64,000 nt of DNA from Roseovarius gaetbuli (GTDB lineage Bacteria; Pseudomonadota; Alphaproteobacteria; Rhodobacterales; Rhodobacteraceae). The translations under genes and the position numbers were made by a program. The stretch's first letter is position 1. The number at the start of each line of letters is the position of its first letter. The notes under the pieces were generated by a model, which did not search any database, was not told where the DNA came from, and saw nothing but the letters and a program-made list of their open reading frames with translations. The stretch spans positions 1-64,000 of the forward strand of contig NZ_FWFJ01000005.1 in the NCBI RefSeq assembly GCF_900172365.1, in the 5' to 3' direction. Below, piece by piece: positions 44,421 through 53,530 of this stretch.

Positions 44421-44571
44421 GCCTGCACCGACCGCATTCTGGGGGGAAATCACGCCACGCTTTCCCGGTAAAAAGCGGCATTTTCAGGCACGTCTTTGCG
44501 CAACTTGTGCTATTGCACTTGCGCGAGCGGGCAGGATGATCCGCCGTCAGACAGTGTAAAAAGGGACGAAG

Positions 44572-44991
44572 ATGCTTCAAGAGTTCAAGGATTTCATTGC
44601 CAAGGGCAATGTGATGGATATGGCGGTCGGTATTATCATCGGCGCGGCCTTTACCGCGATTGTCGGCTCGCTTGTGTCCGATCTTATCAACCCGATCATC
44701 AGCCTGTTTCTGGGCGGGGTCGATTTCTCGGGGCTTTATGTGCTTCTTGGCTCGGGTGAATACGCCTCTATTGCCGCCGCAGAAGAAGCCGGCGCTGCCG
44801 TCTTTGCCTATGGTCGCTTTATCATGGCCGTGATCAACTTTTTGATCATCGCATGGGTGGTGTTCATGCTGGTCAAGGCCGTCAATCGCGCCAAGCCCGA
44901 GGCCGAAGTCGAAGAGGCGCCTGCCGCCGATCCCGGCCCATCCGAACTGGACATCCTGATCGAAATCCGCGATTCTCTGAAGAACAAGTAA
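44572..44991 (+). CDS. mscL: Large-conductance mechanosensitive channel MscL
   Basis: This 139-residue protein has two membrane helices. The N-terminal [20 protein letters not shown] and [10 protein letters not shown] match MscL exactly in layout, and the C-terminal helix [13 protein letters not shown] forms the cytoplasmic bundle. It is an emergency valve that opens under hypo-osmotic shock. The linking loop after helix 1 is longer than in E. coli. A terminator follows at 45008. Confidence 0.95.
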   Translation: MLQEFKDFIAKGNVMDMAVGIIIGAAFTAIVGSLVSDLINPIISLFLGGVDFSGLYVLLGSGEYASIAAAEEAGAAVFAYGRFIMAVINFLIIAWVVFMLVKAVNRAKPEAEVEEAPAADPGPSELDILIEIRDSLKNK

Positions 44992-45007
44992 GCCACGGCT
45001 TATGGCG

Positions 45008-45037
45008 AAAGGGTCCGCGATCCAGCGGGCCCTTTTT
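45008..45037 (+). terminator. Intrinsic terminator after mscL
   Basis: AAAGGGTCCGC (45008-45018) pairs with GCGGGCCCTTT (45025-45035), with one T-G wobble, around GATCCA, and is followed by TT. Confidence 0.85.
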
Positions 45038-45096
45038 CATGTCCGGCGTAAGGCCTGCGGGCCTCGCGCGATCAAGACCAGAAAGGAAATGCAGCA

Positions 45097-45903
45097 ATGC
45101 AAGACATCATCGCACAACTAAGCGGGTACGGCCCGATGCTCCTCAGCGCGGGCAAGGCCCTCGCGGTTCTGGTCTTTGGCTGGATGGCGGCAGGGATCAT
45201 TAGCGGCATGGTGCGCCGCCGCGTGAATGCCAGCCCGCGCATCGACAAAACCATCGGCAATTTCGCCGCCTCGATCGTGAAATGGGTCATTCTGGCGATG
45301 GTGCTTGTCGCGGTTCTTGGCATCTTCGGCATTCAGGCAACCAGCCTTGTGGCGGTCATGGGCGCGGCGACGCTGGCCATTGGTCTGGCGTTGCAGGGCA
45401 CGCTTTCTGATCTTGCGGCGGGGTTCATGCTGGTGCTGTTTCGGCCCTACAAGTTGGGCCAATACGTTGAAATCGGCGGCACATCCGGGACCGTGGTTGA
45501 TCTCAACCTGTTTTTCACCGAACTTGCGACGCCGGATAACGTGCAGATCATCCTGCCCAACGGTCAGGCCTGGGGCGCAGTGATCCGCAATTTCTCGCAT
45601 CATCCCAAGCGGCGCTGTGATTTTGGGTTCGGGATTGATTACGGCGATGATGCCGATCACGCCATGCAGATCATCCTTGATCTGGCAAATGCCGACCCCC
45701 GCGTTCATGCCGACCCCGAGCCTTGGGTGCGGGTGGTGAACCTTGGCGACAGCAGTGTCGATCTTGGGGTGCGGCTTTGGTGTGATGCGGCCGATTACTG
45801 GGGTTTGAAATTCGATATGACCAAATCGGTGAAAGAGGCCTTCGACAAGAACGGTGTCTCGATCCCCTATCCGCATCAGGTCGAAGTTCAAAAGGCGGGC
45901 TAA
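45097..45903 (+). CDS. mscS: Small-conductance mechanosensitive channel MscS
   Basis: This 268-residue protein has three membrane helices. The pore-lining helix is glycine/alanine rich (MGAATLAIGLALQGTLSDLAAG) and is followed by the family motif VLFRPYKLGQYVEIGGTSGTV and a cytoplasmic beta/cage domain. It is a compact MscS of the E. coli YggB size class. It sits just after mscL, so the two tension valves are grouped. Confidence 0.92.
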   Translation: MQDIIAQLSGYGPMLLSAGKALAVLVFGWMAAGIISGMVRRRVNASPRIDKTIGNFAASIVKWVILAMVLVAVLGIFGIQATSLVAVMGAATLAIGLALQGTLSDLAAGFMLVLFRPYKLGQYVEIGGTSGTVVDLNLFFTELATPDNVQIILPNGQAWGAVIRNFSHHPKRRCDFGFGIDYGDDADHAMQIILDLANADPRVHADPEPWVRVVNLGDSSVDLGVRLWCDAADYWGLKFDMTKSVKEAFDKNGVSIPYPHQVEVQKAG

Positions 45904-45924
45904 TCAAACGCTTGTCGGGCAGTC

Positions 45925-46395
45925 TCAGACCCTGTGATAGGGGCTGCCCGCCAGGATTGAGGCCGCGCGGTAAAGCTGTTCGCTCAGCATCACCCGCGCG
46001 AGCATATGCGGCCAGACCATGCGCCCGAACGACAGCTTGAAATCGGCGCGCCCGCGCAGCTCGGGGGCAATGCCATCGGCACCACCGATCACAAAGGCAA
46101 CGTCGCCGCGCCCGCCGTCGCGCCAAGCGCCAATCTGGTCGGCAAACTCGGGCGAGCTCTGCAATTTGCCGCGCTCGTCGAGCGCCACAATCACCGATGC
46201 TTTGGGGATGACCCGTTCCAAAAGGGCGGCCTCGGCAGCCATGCCGCCGCCCTTTTTATCCTCGACCTCAAGCAATTGCGCGGGGCCAAGTCCAAGGGCG
46301 CGGCCCGTGCGATCAAACCGGGTCAGGTAGTCGTCGATAAGCGCGCGTTCCGGGCCGGTACGCAACCGGCCCACCGCGCAAATATGAATCCGCAT
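45925..46395 (-). CDS. rlmH: 23S rRNA (pseudouridine1915-N3)-methyltransferase RlmH
   Basis: This 156-residue SPOUT methyltransferase has FVIGGADGIAPELRGRA (knot region, about 105) and the C-terminal EQLYRAASILAGSPYHR conserved in RlmH. It methylates pseudouridine 1915 of 23S rRNA in assembled 70S ribosomes. It starts directly after rsfS (no spacer), the usual pairing. Confidence 0.95.
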   Translation of the reverse strand: MRIHICAVGRLRTGPERALIDDYLTRFDRTGRALGLGPAQLLEVEDKKGGGMAAEAALLERVIPKASVIVALDERGKLQSSPEFADQIGAWRDGGRGDVAFVIGGADGIAPELRGRADFKLSFGRMVWPHMLARVMLSEQLYRAASILAGSPYHRV

Positions 46396-46761
46396 TCAGA
46401 CCTGAGAATCTGCCGTCTGCTCCGGGGTTTGTCCGGTGGGCAGCCACATTTTCTCAAGCTGATAGAATTCACGCACTTCGGGGCGGAACACGTGAACGAT
46501 CACATCGCCTGTGTCGATCAGTACCCAATCGCCGGTTCCCTTGCCTTCCATCCGCGACAGAATGCCGAAATCCTGCTTGAGGCGATCCGTCAGCTTTTCG
46601 GCAATTGCCGCCACCTGACGGGACGAACGCCCCGAGCACACGATCATATAGTCGCCGATCGCCGTTTTGCCGCGCAGGTCGATCTGCACGATATCTTCGG
46701 CCTTGTCGTCGGAAAGTGAGGAAAGAATCGCCGCAAGCTGCGTTTCGCTGTCAGCGGTCAT
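46396..46761 (-). CDS. rsfS: Ribosome silencing factor RsfS
   Basis: This 121-residue protein binds uL14 and blocks subunit joining under starvation. The conserved block DDKAEDIVQIDLRGKTAIGDYMIVCSG (in part), with RQVAAIAEKL and GDWVLIDTGDVIVHVF, identifies it. The frame is open to an ATG at 46854, but that has no ribosome site. The start at 46761 overlaps the stop of a short upstream frame that does have one; 46773 is another possibility. The start is therefore uncertain, the function is not. Confidence 0.9.
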   Translation of the reverse strand: MTADSETQLAAILSSLSDDKAEDIVQIDLRGKTAIGDYMIVCSGRSSRQVAAIAEKLTDRLKQDFGILSRMEGKGTGDWVLIDTGDVIVHVFRPEVREFYQLEKMWLPTGQTPEQTADSQV

Positions 46762-46829
46762 GGCAGGCACCATGGCAAGCGCCCCCTGTTGAGCGGCCTC
46801 GGCCGCATAGGTCGTAAAAGACAGGACAT
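46758..46829 (-). CDS. Possible 23-residue leader peptide of rsfS
   Basis: AAAGGAGG lies five bases ahead of an ATG at 46829 that opens a 23-codon frame, out of frame with rsfS. The product starts MSCLLRPMRPRPLNR and is rich in Arg and Pro, residues that can slow ribosomes. Its TGA overlaps the rsfS start in an ATGA. The best ribosome site in the region therefore serves the leader, and rsfS would be translated by reinitiation. It could also be chance. Confidence 0.4.
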   Translation of the reverse strand: MSCLLRPMRPRPLNRGRLPWCLP

Positions 46830-46956
46830 AGTCCTCCTTTGCTGCACACCGCAAAACCCCGGTGCCGGGCTATGGTTACAAAGTAGCAATCCAAAGATGA
46901 TTTTTCAATGAACGGCAACCCCCAGAGTGCTGTGCGCCCCGCAAACTGCTGCAAAT

Positions 46957-48282
46957 TTACCCGTCCTGTGGCAATTCCACGCCGGTATCGCCCAACATTC
47001 GCACCTCGCGCTGTGGGAAGGGGATGGAAATGCCATGCTCCTGAAACGCATCCCAGAGCGCCAGATAGACATTGCCGCGGATATTCGTAAGCCCGCCGGT
47101 CGGGTCGCGAATCCAGAATCGCAGGATGTAATCGACGCTGCTGTCGCCGAAACCCACGATATGACAGACCGCCGGCTTGCTGCTTAGAACGCGCTCGACA
47201 CCATTTGCCGCCTCGATCGCGATCTTGCGCACAAGGTGCGGGTCATCGCCGTAAGCGGTGCCAAAATAGATATCGAGGCGCACGAAATCGTTGGAATGCG
47301 ACCAGTTCACCACCTGCCCGGTGATCAGGTCCTCATTCGGGATCAGGTACTCGCGCCCGTCGCGGGTGGTGATCGAGACATAGCGCGCGCCAAGGCTGTT
47401 GATCCAGCCAAAGGTCTCGCCAAGGCTGATGACATCACCGGGTTTGATCGACTTGTCGAGCAGGATGATGATCCCCGAGACAAGGTTCGACACCACCTTT
47501 TGCAGGCCAAAGCCAAGGCCGACACCGATGGCACCCGACAGCACGGCAAGCCCGGTCAGGTCCACCCCGACGGTGCGCAGCCCGATAAAGAACGCGGCGC
47601 CATAAAGCAGAACCTGCATGAACTTGACGACAAGCACCTGCATCGAGGGCGAAATATCGTTGTTTTTGCGCACCTGCGCGGCGGTGGCGGTCGAGGTGAA
47701 ACGCGCCATTGTAAACAGGACGCCGATCACGATCACCGCCTGCACCAATAGCCAGAGCGACAGCCGCGTTTCGCCTACCTCGAAGGCGGCACTGTCAAGA
47801 ATGGCCTGCGCCTCGTCGGTAAGTTTCAGGATGCTGAGCGTGACCCATGTCCACCCCGCGTAGCGCACCATTGAGCGTAGGAAATTATTGGCAATCAACC
47901 GGGTGGCAATCGCGATCACAAGCCAGGCAAAGGCCAGATTGCCAACTGCGGCCAGGATATAGGAGCGGCTTGGCCAGGTGACTTCGCGCATGGCCCAGAC
48001 CAGCGGCCAGATCATCAGGACGAAAAAGATAAGCCGAAGGCGGCGGTGCAGCATCACCAGAAGGCGCATTCGCCATTTCGGCCAGCCTTCGCGGGTGCGC
48101 ATCCATTCGCGCGCCATCGGGCCGAAAACTTGCGCCATGACGTGCGCGGCGATGAAGAGTAATACTGCGATCCCCACCTGATAGGCGTTCCAGGGCCGCA
48201 TAAGCCCTGTCAGGAAAAGCTGTGCCTGAGCCCAGAGGCCAAGCGCAATTTCCTGCGTGATGGTGATGGTATCGCCTTCCAT
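46957..48282 (-). CDS. MscS-family mechanosensitive channel, multi-helix type
   Basis: This 441-residue MscS-superfamily protein has about five or six membrane helices before the pore helix (LSGAIGVGLGFGLQKVVSNLVSG, in part), followed by the beta domain (LLDKSIKPGDVI, YLIPNEDLITGQVVNWS). It is longer than the MscS at 45097, like the YbdG/YnaI group. The start at 48282 is the last reasonable ATG before the hydrophobic region; the upstream open frame overlaps the divergent gene. The ribosome site is weak. Confidence 0.85.
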   Translation of the reverse strand: MEGDTITITQEIALGLWAQAQLFLTGLMRPWNAYQVGIAVLLFIAAHVMAQVFGPMAREWMRTREGWPKWRMRLLVMLHRRLRLIFFVLMIWPLVWAMREVTWPSRSYILAAVGNLAFAWLVIAIATRLIANNFLRSMVRYAGWTWVTLSILKLTDEAQAILDSAAFEVGETRLSLWLLVQAVIVIGVLFTMARFTSTATAAQVRKNNDISPSMQVLVVKFMQVLLYGAAFFIGLRTVGVDLTGLAVLSGAIGVGLGFGLQKVVSNLVSGIIILLDKSIKPGDVISLGETFGWINSLGARYVSITTRDGREYLIPNEDLITGQVVNWSHSNDFVRLDIYFGTAYGDDPHLVRKIAIEAANGVERVLSSKPAVCHIVGFGDSSVDYILRFWIRDPTGGLTNIRGNVYLALWDAFQEHGISIPFPQREVRMLGDTGVELPQDG

Positions 48283-48379
48283 TACATAGCAGATTGGCAC
48301 GCGCCACGCCGCCTCACAAGCCCGCACTGGACAAGCCCCGCAATTCAGGCTCTTTTCAGGGCCGAAACGGAGAGGTGCG

Positions 48380-49309
48380 ATGACAACAGCCCTGATTACC
48401 CACCCCGATTGCCTTGGCCATGAAACGCCCGAAGGCCACCCTGAACAGATTGCTCGGCTAGAGCATGTTCTGGCCGCGCTTGAGGGCAAGGAGTTGCGCC
48501 GCGTCACCGCCCCGTTGGTGGCCGAAGACGACCTGTTGCGGGTGCATCCCCATAGTCATATCGAGACCATCCGCGCCGCAGCCCCCAAAGAGGGGATCAT
48601 ACAGCTTGACGCCGATACCTATATGTCGCCGGGCACATTGGCCGCGGCGCATCGTGCGGCGGGCGGTGCGGTGCGCGCGGTTGATCTTGTGATCTCGGGC
48701 GAGGCGCAGAATGCCTTTGTCGCCACCCGCCCGCCGGGCCACCACGCCGAGCGCGAAACCACCATGGGGTTCTGTCTGTTCGGCAATATCGCCGTGGCGG
48801 CAAAACATGCGCTGGATCATCACGGGCTGTCGCGCGTGGCGATTGTCGATTTCGACGTGCATCACGGCAACGGCACGCAGGACCTGCTTGAGGATGACGC
48901 GCGCGCGCTTTTCGTGTCCTCGCACCAGTTTCCGCTTTGGCCCGGCACCGGCACCGCCGATGATACCGGCCCGCATGACACCATCCTCAACCTGCCGCTT
49001 GCGCCGGGCACCGGCGGCGAGGGCTTTCGTAAGATCTATGAGGACAAGGTCTTTCCCGCCGTCACCGCCTTTAAACCAGATCTGTTGCTGATCTCAGCCG
49101 GTTTTGACGCGCATCGCGACGACCCGCTTGCCGATCTGCGCCTGACCGAGGATGACTTTGCCTGGGTCACCGGGCGGCTTTGCGATCTGGCGGATGATCT
49201 GTGTGGCGGGCGGGTCGTGTCTTGTCTTGAAGGTGGCTATAACCTGATGGCGCTGGCCCAAAGCGCGGCGGCGCATGTTGACGTGTTGATCGCGCGCGGC
49301 GCGGCCTGA
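48380..49309 (+). CDS. Histone-deacetylase-like amidohydrolase
   Basis: This 309-residue zinc hydrolase of the HDAC/acetoin-utilisation/acetylpolyamine family carries the catalytic and zinc residues in PPGHHAERETTMGFCLF, DFDVHHGNGTQ, SSHQFPLWPGTG and SAGFDAHRDDPLAD. Bacterial members deacetylate acetylpolyamines or acetyl-lysine; the polyamine reading would suit the Pot-type transporter elsewhere in the window, but nothing here proves it. GGAGAGG precedes the ATG. The MFS gene follows after 25 bases. Confidence 0.88.
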   Translation: MTTALITHPDCLGHETPEGHPEQIARLEHVLAALEGKELRRVTAPLVAEDDLLRVHPHSHIETIRAAAPKEGIIQLDADTYMSPGTLAAAHRAAGGAVRAVDLVISGEAQNAFVATRPPGHHAERETTMGFCLFGNIAVAAKHALDHHGLSRVAIVDFDVHHGNGTQDLLEDDARALFVSSHQFPLWPGTGTADDTGPHDTILNLPLAPGTGGEGFRKIYEDKVFPAVTAFKPDLLLISAGFDAHRDDPLADLRLTEDDFAWVTGRLCDLADDLCGGRVVSCLEGGYNLMALAQSAAAHVDVLIARGAA

Positions 49310-49334
49310 TTTTCCCTGTTCAAGGATAACGCTC

Positions 49335-50507
49335 ATGCGTGCCGGTCTTGCCCTGCTCTGTCTGGCCTATGTGCTAAGTCAGTTTTTTCGCGCCTTTCTT
49401 GCGGTTCTGAGCGGTGTTCTTGAGCGTGACATCGGCGCGACGCCGGATGATCTTGCCTTTGCCTCGGGGCTTTGGTTCCTGGCCTTCGCAGTGATGCAGG
49501 TGCCCGTAGGTTGGGCGCTTGACCGGGTCGGGCCACGGCGCACCTCGGCGGTGCTTTTGCTGATTGGCGGGGCCGGGGGCGCCGCGCTGTTTGCCATGGC
49601 CACAAGCCCGCTGCACATCGCCGTGGCGATGCTGTTGATCGGGGTCGGGTGCTCGCCGGTCTTGATGGCGTCCTATTACATTTTCGCGCGCCAGTTTCCG
49701 CCTGCCAAATTCGCCACCCTTGCGGCGTTGATGCTTGGGGTCGGATCAATCGGCAATCTGGTTGCCTCTTACCCGATGGCCTGGGCCGCCGAAACGCTTG
49801 GCTGGCGGGCGGCCCTGTTGGTGCTGGCGGGGGTGTCGGGCGTCGTGGCGGTTGGTATTCTGGCGCTTGTACGCGATCCCGAGGCCCTGACCGGCGATAC
49901 CCGTGGCTCGGTTCTGGACCTGCTGAAGATGCCGGTGCTTTGGGCAATCATGCCGCTGATGTTCGTGGCTTATGTGCCCTCTGCCGCGTTGCGCGGGCTT
50001 TGGGCGGGGCCATATTTGCGCGATGTGTTCGCGCTTGATACCGGGCAGGTGGGGCAGGCGACCTTTGTCATGGGTGTGGCGATGATCGCCGGAACGCTGT
50101 GTTATGGCCCGCTTGATCGCATCTTCAAAACTCGCAAATGGGTGATCTTTGCCGGCAACGCGATCAGCGCGCTCGCGCTTTTGGTGATGGTTGCGCTGCC
50201 CGATCACAATCTGGCGCTGTCGATTGCAATGCTGGCGGTCGTCGGCTTTTTCGGCGCTTCCTTTCCGGTGATCATCGCCCATGGCCGGGCGTTTTTCCCG
50301 CCCCACCTTGCGGGGCGTGGCGTGACCCTTTTGAACCTGTTTGGCATCGGCGGCGTGGGCGTGGCGCAATTCGCCTCTGGTCCCTTGCACAGCGCCGCCT
50401 CGGCCAGTGGCGCGCTTGCGGGCTATACGGCGATCTTCCTGTTGTTTGCGGTTTCATTGCTGCTTGGTTTGGCGATCTACCTCTTCAGCCGCGACAGTAT
50501 GGACTGA
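49335..50507 (+). CDS. MFS transporter
   Basis: This 390-residue protein has twelve helices and begins MRAGLALLCLAYVLSQFFRAF, with GWALDRVGPRRTS as motif A. The substrate is unknown. It lies 25 bases after the HDAC-like gene and is probably co-transcribed, so it may carry a substrate or product of that enzyme. asd follows after about 70 bases. Confidence 0.82.
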   Translation: MRAGLALLCLAYVLSQFFRAFLAVLSGVLERDIGATPDDLAFASGLWFLAFAVMQVPVGWALDRVGPRRTSAVLLLIGGAGGAALFAMATSPLHIAVAMLLIGVGCSPVLMASYYIFARQFPPAKFATLAALMLGVGSIGNLVASYPMAWAAETLGWRAALLVLAGVSGVVAVGILALVRDPEALTGDTRGSVLDLLKMPVLWAIMPLMFVAYVPSAALRGLWAGPYLRDVFALDTGQVGQATFVMGVAMIAGTLCYGPLDRIFKTRKWVIFAGNAISALALLVMVALPDHNLALSIAMLAVVGFFGASFPVIIAHGRAFFPPHLAGRGVTLLNLFGIGGVGVAQFASGPLHSAASASGALAGYTAIFLLFAVSLLLGLAIYLFSRDSMD

Positions 50508-50580
50508 AACCGCCCCCTTTCACCTTCTGCACAGACACGATAAGACCCCCCGGCAACCCCGAACCTGGAGATTGATCAAA

Positions 50581-51603
50581 ATGGGTTACAAAATCGCCGT
50601 CGTCGGTGCCACGGGCAATGTGGGCCGCGAAATGCTGAACATTCTGGCCGAGCGCCAGTTTCCTGTTGATGAGATCGTGGCCCTTGCCAGCCGCAAGTCT
50701 CTCGGTACCGAAATCAGCTTTGGCGACCGAACTTTGAAAACCAAGGATCTGGACACCTTTGATTTCACCGGCTGGGATATTGCCCTGTTCGCCATCGGCT
50801 CGGACGCGACCAAGATCTATGCGCCCAAGGCGGCGAAATCCGGCTGTATCGTGATCGATAACTCGTCGCTTTATCGCTATGATCCCGACGTGCCGCTGGT
50901 GGTTCCGGAAGTGAACCCCGAGGCGGTTCTGGGCTATGCCAAGAAGAACATCATCGCCAACCCCAACTGTTCGACCGCACAGATGGTCGTGGCGCTCAAG
51001 CCGCTGCATGACCGTGCACGCATCAAGCGTGTTGTCGTCTCGACCTATCAGTCGGTTTCAGGGTCGGGCAAAGAGGGCATTGATGAGCTCTGGGATCAGA
51101 CCAAGTCGATCTACAACCCGACCGACAGCAAACCGCCGCGCAAATTCACCAAGCAGATCGCGTTCAACGTGATTCCGCATATCGACGTCTTCCTTGAGGA
51201 CGGCCAGACCAAAGAAGAATGGAAAATGGTCGCCGAGACGAAGAAAATCGTCGATCCCTCGATCAAGGTGACCGCCACCTGTGTGCGCGTGCCGGTGTTT
51301 GTCGGCCATTCCGAGGCGATCAACATCGAATTCGAAGATCACCTCGACGAGGCCGAGGCCCGCGATATCCTGCGCGAGGCGCCGGGCATCATGGTGATCG
51401 ACAAGCGCGAAGACGGTGGCTATGTCACGCCGATCGAATGCGTCGGCGATTTCGCCACCTTCATCAGCCGCATCCGTCAGGACCCGACGATTGATAACGG
51501 CATCAACCTGTGGTGCGTCAGTGACAATCTGCGCAAGGGCGCGGCGCTGAACGCGGTGCAGATCGCCGAGACACTGGGCCAGCGGGTGCTGAAAAAGGGC
51601 TAA
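50581..51603 (+). CDS. asd: Aspartate-semialdehyde dehydrogenase
   Basis: This 340-residue enzyme has the NADP motif VVGATGNVGREML at the N-terminus, catalytic Cys in NPNCSTAQMV (about 130), and base-binding GSGKEG and CVRVPVFVGHSEA. It makes aspartate semialdehyde from aspartyl phosphate for lysine, threonine and methionine synthesis. CCTGGAG lies upstream of the start at 50581; the frame is open further up inside the MFS gene, but that part is a shadow. Confidence 0.95.
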   Translation: MGYKIAVVGATGNVGREMLNILAERQFPVDEIVALASRKSLGTEISFGDRTLKTKDLDTFDFTGWDIALFAIGSDATKIYAPKAAKSGCIVIDNSSLYRYDPDVPLVVPEVNPEAVLGYAKKNIIANPNCSTAQMVVALKPLHDRARIKRVVVSTYQSVSGSGKEGIDELWDQTKSIYNPTDSKPPRKFTKQIAFNVIPHIDVFLEDGQTKEEWKMVAETKKIVDPSIKVTATCVRVPVFVGHSEAINIEFEDHLDEAEARDILREAPGIMVIDKREDGGYVTPIECVGDFATFISRIRQDPTIDNGINLWCVSDNLRKGAALNAVQIAETLGQRVLKKG

Positions 51604-51637
51604 TCGCCGTTTCGAAACCCCTCTATCCCAACATCAT

Positions 51638-51665
51638 CGGGCGCATCTTCGGGTGCGCCCGTTTT
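51638..51665 (+). terminator. Intrinsic terminator after asd
   Basis: CGGGCGCA (51638-51645) pairs with TGCGCCCG (51654-51661), eight-base loop, followed by TTTT (51662-51665). Confidence 0.85.
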
Positions 51666-51808
51666 CATATTCGATGCACGGCGCGCGATGGCTTGGATGA
51701 AGGGGCATCTTGGTAAACAAGGCGTAAATCCGCGCGAATGGCCAGCCTGTGCTTGCACTTGCCCCGCGCCAGCGGGATGATCCTCACATGTTTACAGGAG
51801 TGATCCCC

Positions 51809-53446
51809 ATGCGCGCGCTGTCCTTTGTCCTTCCGTTTGTCCTTTTCGCCCCGGCGCTACATGCCGAAGAGATCGCCCTTAACAGTCGGGTCAGCGCCGT
51901 GACCCTTTATCCGCAGGGCGCGACCGTCATCCGGCAGGTGCCATTTTCCATCCCCGAAGGCCAGCATGACCTGATCCTTGCCGATCTGCCGCAAAACACA
52001 CCGCTGGCCGCGGTCCGGGTCGCCGTCACGGGCGCGCAAATGGGCGGGGTCACCACCCGCAACGATTATGTGCCGCCGCGTGACACAACCGAATCGCCCG
52101 CCCTGATCGCGGCCCGCGCCAGGGTCGAGCGGTTGGAGGATGCGCTGCGAGCGGCCCGCGCCGGTGTCGAGGATATCGCGCTGGAGGCGGATGCCGCCCG
52201 TGCCCGGATCGCCTTTCTCGCCGAGATTGGCCGGGGCGATGGCGTGGCAGCGCTTGGGGTTGAGGCGCTGCGCGATCTCTCGGCGATGATTGGTGCCGAA
52301 ACCCTCGCCGCACAATTGGCCGCCGCCGAGGCCACCCGCCGCGCCGACACCGCCGAACGGGGCCTCAAGGATCAGATCAAGGCGCTCGAGGATGCGCAAC
52401 AGGCCCTTGCCGCGCTGGTCCCCGAAGACACGGCGCGCGCAATGCTTGCCGTTGCGGTTGCCTCGGATCAACCGACGACCGGCACGCTGAGCGTGACCTA
52501 CTCGATCAGCGATGCCGGATGGCAGCCACTTTATGACCTGCATTTGACACGCGACACCGGCAAGCTTCGGCTGGAGCGCGGCGCATTTGTGCATCAATAC
52601 ACCGGCGAGAACTGGCGCGATGTGGCGCTTACCCTGTCCACGCTTCGCCCCTCGGCCCAGACCGAACCCGGCCAGATATGGCCCTGGATTCCGCGCATCG
52701 AGGACCCGAACGAAATTCGCCCCAAATCGCGCCAGCTTGAAAGCGCCGAGGGCGCCCTGATGCAGATGGCCGAACCGATGATGGATGCGCCCGCCCCCGC
52801 GCGCATCGAGGCGGATGCCCAGTTTGACGGCCTGTCAGTCACCTATACCTACCCCGCGCCGGTTTCGGTCAGCACCGGCGCGGATCGCGTGCGCCTGTCG
52901 CTTGGCACCCTTGGCATGACCGCCGATGTGGTGGCGCAGGCCGTGCCGATGGTTGATCAGACCGCCTTTGTCATGGGGCGCATGACCAATGACACCGGTG
53001 AACTGATCCTGCCCACGTCAGAGGCGCGGTTTTATCTTGATGGCCGCTATGTCGGGCAACGCTGGATTGATCTTGTTCCGGCGGGAGGCAAGGTGGATTG
53101 GGCCTTTGGCGCCATTGAGGGCCTGCGCCTCAAGCGGATTGTGCGGGATCGCAATGAGGGGGATCGCGGGATCATCTCGAAATCCAACGAGATGAGCGAA
53201 ACGGTCGAGATCAGCGTGGAAAACCTGACCGATACGGCCTGGCCGCTGCGCATTCTGGACCGTGTGCCGCAATCGGATCAGGAAGACCTTGAGATCACAT
53301 GGTCGGCCAAGCCCCAACCGAGCGAGCGTGACGTGGATGGCAAACGCGGCATTCTGGCCTGGGATGTCACCCTGCCCGCCGGCCAGACGCAAGAGATTAC
53401 CCTTACCCACGCGCTCGAATGGCCCGACGGCAAGGTTTTGCGCTAA
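51809..53446 (+). CDS. DUF4139 (MuiA-like) secreted protein
   Basis: This 545-residue protein has a signal peptide (cleavage after LHAE region, about 19). An N-terminal DUF4140 domain with VSAVTLYPQGATVIRQ is followed by a coiled coil (about 95-205) and then a C-terminal DUF4139 beta domain (SVTYSISDAGWQPLYDLHL onward). MuiA-type proteins affect mucoidy or envelope traits; no enzyme activity is known. The ATG at 51809 has CAGGAG upstream. Confidence 0.8.
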   Translation: MRALSFVLPFVLFAPALHAEEIALNSRVSAVTLYPQGATVIRQVPFSIPEGQHDLILADLPQNTPLAAVRVAVTGAQMGGVTTRNDYVPPRDTTESPALIAARARVERLEDALRAARAGVEDIALEADAARARIAFLAEIGRGDGVAALGVEALRDLSAMIGAETLAAQLAAAEATRRADTAERGLKDQIKALEDAQQALAALVPEDTARAMLAVAVASDQPTTGTLSVTYSISDAGWQPLYDLHLTRDTGKLRLERGAFVHQYTGENWRDVALTLSTLRPSAQTEPGQIWPWIPRIEDPNEIRPKSRQLESAEGALMQMAEPMMDAPAPARIEADAQFDGLSVTYTYPAPVSVSTGADRVRLSLGTLGMTADVVAQAVPMVDQTAFVMGRMTNDTGELILPTSEARFYLDGRYVGQRWIDLVPAGGKVDWAFGAIEGLRLKRIVRDRNEGDRGIISKSNEMSETVEISVENLTDTAWPLRILDRVPQSDQEDLEITWSAKPQPSERDVDGKRGILAWDVTLPAGQTQEITLTHALEWPDGKVLR

Positions 53447-53453
53447 GATACCC

Positions 53454-53482
53454 CTGCGGCGGCAGTTATTGCGTCGCCGCAG
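53454..53482 (+). terminator. Hairpin after the DUF4139 gene
   Basis: CTGCGGCG (53454-53461) pairs with CGCCGCAG (53475-53482) over a 13-base loop. A TTTT tract follows only some nine bases later, so termination strength is uncertain. Confidence 0.5.
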
Positions 53483-53530
53483 AGCCCTGTTTTCAGAATG
53501 TCAGCTTTTTCGCAAGAATCGGATGTCACA

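Noticed and set aside
50341-50580. N-terminal extension of asd into the MFS gene
   Set aside because: The extension is out-of-frame MFS sequence; the NADP motif that begins Asd follows the ATG at 50581 directly.
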